The position numbers were made by a program, and so were the translations under genes. This document shows positions 61,993-64,000 of a DNA stretch of 64,000 nucleotides, piece by piece. The notes beneath the pieces were generated by a model. The model saw nothing but the letters and a program-made list of their open reading frames with translations, had not been told where the DNA came from and made no database searches. Numbering within the stretch: the stretch's first letter is position 1; every line of letters starts with the position of its first letter. This DNA comes from Gammaproteobacteria bacterium (GTDB lineage: Bacteria > Pseudomonadota > Gammaproteobacteria > JASBUN01), in NCBI GenBank assembly GCA_030147845.1, contig JASBUN010000031.1:1-64000 (forward strand), read 5' to 3'.

Positions 61993-62951
61993 GACTTAAT
62001 GTAACCCCCTGTCCGTGGTAGAAATACTATCACATCGTATTTGCAATCCTATGCATTTGTCATGCTCCGGCATAATCCGTCGGTTGTAAACTAACGGCAC
62101 GGAAAGCGACCCACGCGCACGCGCGAATTGCAACCGACTGTCGTACCGCCGACGCGACGGCGCAGCCTACCACACGGCGCCAGCGGCAGACAAATACCGT
62201 GCCGGAAATTCAAAGTGTTAGCACATAGACGGCCGATACGATGCGCACTGATGGGAACCCTCCGTACGATTACTTCACTCGGTCATCGGCTCACCACCGG
62301 CTACCGGCTGGGCAGTCGTAACGCCAGGGTTACCCGCCGCAGGAAACGATGGCGGCCGGGTAGACGGGTCGCGCATTTGCCGCGATAGCCCTCGCTTCTA
62401 CGCTCACCGCCTCACGGGGGCGGCCTGACCCGTTGCTGGAGGTTGAGTTAGATTTCGCCCTTGAAATGGTCGTTCCCAAAACCCCGATGCTCCGTTCTTG
62501 CGTAAATCGCTTGCGCCTTCTCCCCTGATCTTCCGTCATCGACTATATAGGGCAACGCCTTTCGGAAGCTAGACCCCATTTTCGCACTGTGCTCATTATG
62601 TAGGCTGTGAACGACAAAAAAATCCGCCAAAGCTGACGTCAACATCGGAATAATCTGACGGGGAATTGAACGGCCCTATGTTGGAATAGCCCAGCGTAGC
62701 GCGCACCGCATAAACCGACTTGGTGGGACGCGCTCCAACTATGTTAAATCGACAGCTGAGTTCGCTCCGTATTCAACGCGTGGGCATGGACCAGGACTGG
62801 GGAGTTGGATTGGCCGTAGTAGCTGTGTTGTGTGCCTGACCCGGTACGTTCGCTGTGCCGCGCTTACAACGTGATTCTCGGTCCTGATAGAGGTTATGGC
62901 GGCCAGCATTTCGATTGGTCTCGACTCAATAAAATTGCACGAGGGATATGA
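61993..62951. other. Intergenic region right of the pigment-like locus
   Basis: About 960 bp without a supported gene. Short frames exist on both strands (for example a 65-codon minus frame at 62448-62645), but none shows a known domain or ribosome site. The left end should contain the promoter of the halogenase operon; no clear motif is recognised. Confidence 0.45.
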
Positions 62952-63338
62952 ATGAAAATAGTAAGTGTCGTTTTTCTAGCTACATTGGTCGCCGCACTGA
63001 GTGGCTGTTCTACGGTTTCGTCTTCCGCGTTAACGGGGCCTAAACAACCCGCCTGGAAAGGACAGGTGTTTGTGTCTGAAGAAAAACTACCCCAAAACGT
63101 AAAACACACAGTGATCGGTACCGTGCAGGCAAAAGCGCGCGCAGGCTATCGCGGCGCGGAAAGCCTTTATACATTCCTTGCCGCTGAAGCTAGGAAGATC
63201 GGCGCCAACGCAGTCGTCGGTGTCAGTGGCGGCCGTCAAGTTACCGCCGTATCGTGGTCCGCACCCTATGTCAGTGGAACCGCCGTTAGAGTAGAAAACG
63301 TTCAAGAACTTAACGAAATACCGGGGAAACTTTACTGA
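62952..63338 (+). CDS. Small lipoprotein with YbjQ-like segment
   Basis: This 128-residue protein has a lipoprotein signal peptide ending in the lipobox LSGC (Cys19 would be lipidated). The mature part contains LPQNVKHTVIGTVQAKARAGY and AARKIGANAVVGV-type sequence (AAEARKIGANAVVGVSGGRQV), resembling the YbjQ/heavy-metal-binding fold in which GAnAVvGv is typical. GAGGGATAT precedes ATG 62952. It probably sits in the outer membrane facing the periplasm. Function unknown; it stands alone. Confidence 0.8.
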   Translation: MKIVSVVFLATLVAALSGCSTVSSSALTGPKQPAWKGQVFVSEEKLPQNVKHTVIGTVQAKARAGYRGAESLYTFLAAEARKIGANAVVGVSGGRQVTAVSWSAPYVSGTAVRVENVQELNEIPGKLY

Positions 63339-64000
63339 GAGGTCTCGCGGTTAATAAGTCGTGAACAATAGATGCCCAACCGATCATCACAACCGACCGG
63401 CCGTACCCCATAACCAGTCCATTTTCAATGGAGGGCTTTTCCAATACACTAGACTGAGGCAGTTCGCGAGACCAAGCACAAACGGTTTTCCGAAGAGCAG
63501 ATTATTGGGATTTTTCATGAGCACGCGGCGGGCGCGAGCGCGACCGATCACGTCCGACGCTATAAGGTGGCCGAACAACCGATCAGGCGCCGGAAGAACG
63601 AGTATGGCGGCAGAGACGTGTGGGCGGCAAAGCGGCTGTGCCAACCTGCGCAGGATATGCGTGCGGCAGCTCGACCAACCGCTGGCGGTCTTCGTTCGTA
63701 CTGCTCATCCGGAGGCACATTTGCCCACCATCAGGCATCTCGATCCGCAGTTCATAGAACGTATCACGCTAGTGCTCGGCTACTGCTGTCGCGTTGTATG
63801 TTAGATACACCACACGATGCTGTGCTCGCCTCAAGCCGGTGCACGAATCTCGCAAACGCCGCTCGCCATCTTCGTAGGATAGGATCAACCACAGGCCCTA
63901 GTTCCACGCGTACACATCTATACCTGCTTCATGCTTACGATTTATCCGGCAAATTGACAACGCGGTTATCGATGCTAATTTGAGTTGTAGGCGGGATCAT
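63339..64000. other. Right end of window, no recognisable gene
   Basis: About 660 bp. Open frames on both strands (for example 63361-63804 plus, 63387-63644 minus) show no known motif, no good ribosome site and arginine-rich compositions typical of chance frames. I see no tRNA, terminator or repeat here. Confidence 0.4.

Noticed and set aside
63361..63983. Overlapping plus-strand frames at the right end
   Set aside because: Arg/Ala-rich chance-like sequences with no motif or ribosome site.

Overview
The window is a chromosomal segment of a gammaproteobacterium. The main evidence is the minus-strand order thrS-infC-rpmI-rplT-pheS-pheT-ihfA-merR-tRNA-Pro(GGG), which is a typical gammaproteobacterial arrangement. 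PepN, a Ybh-type ABC exporter and IHF agree with it. Base composition is moderately GC-rich with no large shift, and I see no complete insertion sequence, prophage or CRISPR array. Genes for a haem-copper aa3-type oxidase, a Rieske protein and a HiPIP point to an aerobic respiratory lifestyle. The genus cannot be told from the sequence.

Layout. 1-2.4 kb: the start of an MFS transporter running off the left edge, a ThiL-like protein that has lost most catalytic acidic residues, and a DAHP synthase. 2.5-13 kb: a Sel1 protein, PepN, a PP2C phosphatase/Ser-Thr kinase pair, a large MscS-family channel, a universal stress protein and a SulP transporter, with two copies of a small inverted-repeat element (2479-2638 and 10944-11039). 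13.2-19.2 kb: an unusual block of an orphan CydB-like protein, a sensor kinase, an NtrC-type regulator and a DegP-type protease. Near-perfect sigma-54 promoters lie before the first gene and before the protease gene. 19.4-24.5 kb: the oxidative pentose-phosphate genes tal-gnd-zwf and a DedA protein. 24.8-30.1 kb: a YbhGFSR-type ABC export operon. 30.6-31.7 kb: a Rieske protein without cytochromes b and c1, followed by a HiPIP.

32-40.9 kb: two small proteins, tRNA-Pro with a partial duplication of its 3' end, and the translation/IHF cluster. infC appears to start at an ATC codon. 41.2-46.7 kb: the cytochrome oxidase operon coxB-coxA-coxC plus a caa3-type CtaG, preceded by a perfect FNR/ANR box at class II spacing to a -10 element. 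46.7-49.9 kb: a decayed acyl-CoA synthetase fragment, a GntR regulator and a chemoreceptor.

50.6-62 kb: two convergent operons that resemble aryl polyene/xanthomonadin pigment loci. The plus-strand operon encodes a COG4648 membrane protein, an LpxL-like acyltransferase, a LolA-like protein, an MMPL exporter, a polysaccharide deacetylase, a PAP2 phosphatase and a methyltransferase. The minus-strand operon encodes a FAD-dependent halogenase, an XanB2-type chorismatase, a PlsC-like acyltransferase and a family 2 glycosyltransferase. No ketosynthase, ketoreductase, dehydratase, AMP-ligase or acyl carrier protein is visible, so the starter-unit, tailoring and export functions are separated from the synthase core. 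The right end holds a small lipoprotein and sequence without recognisable genes.
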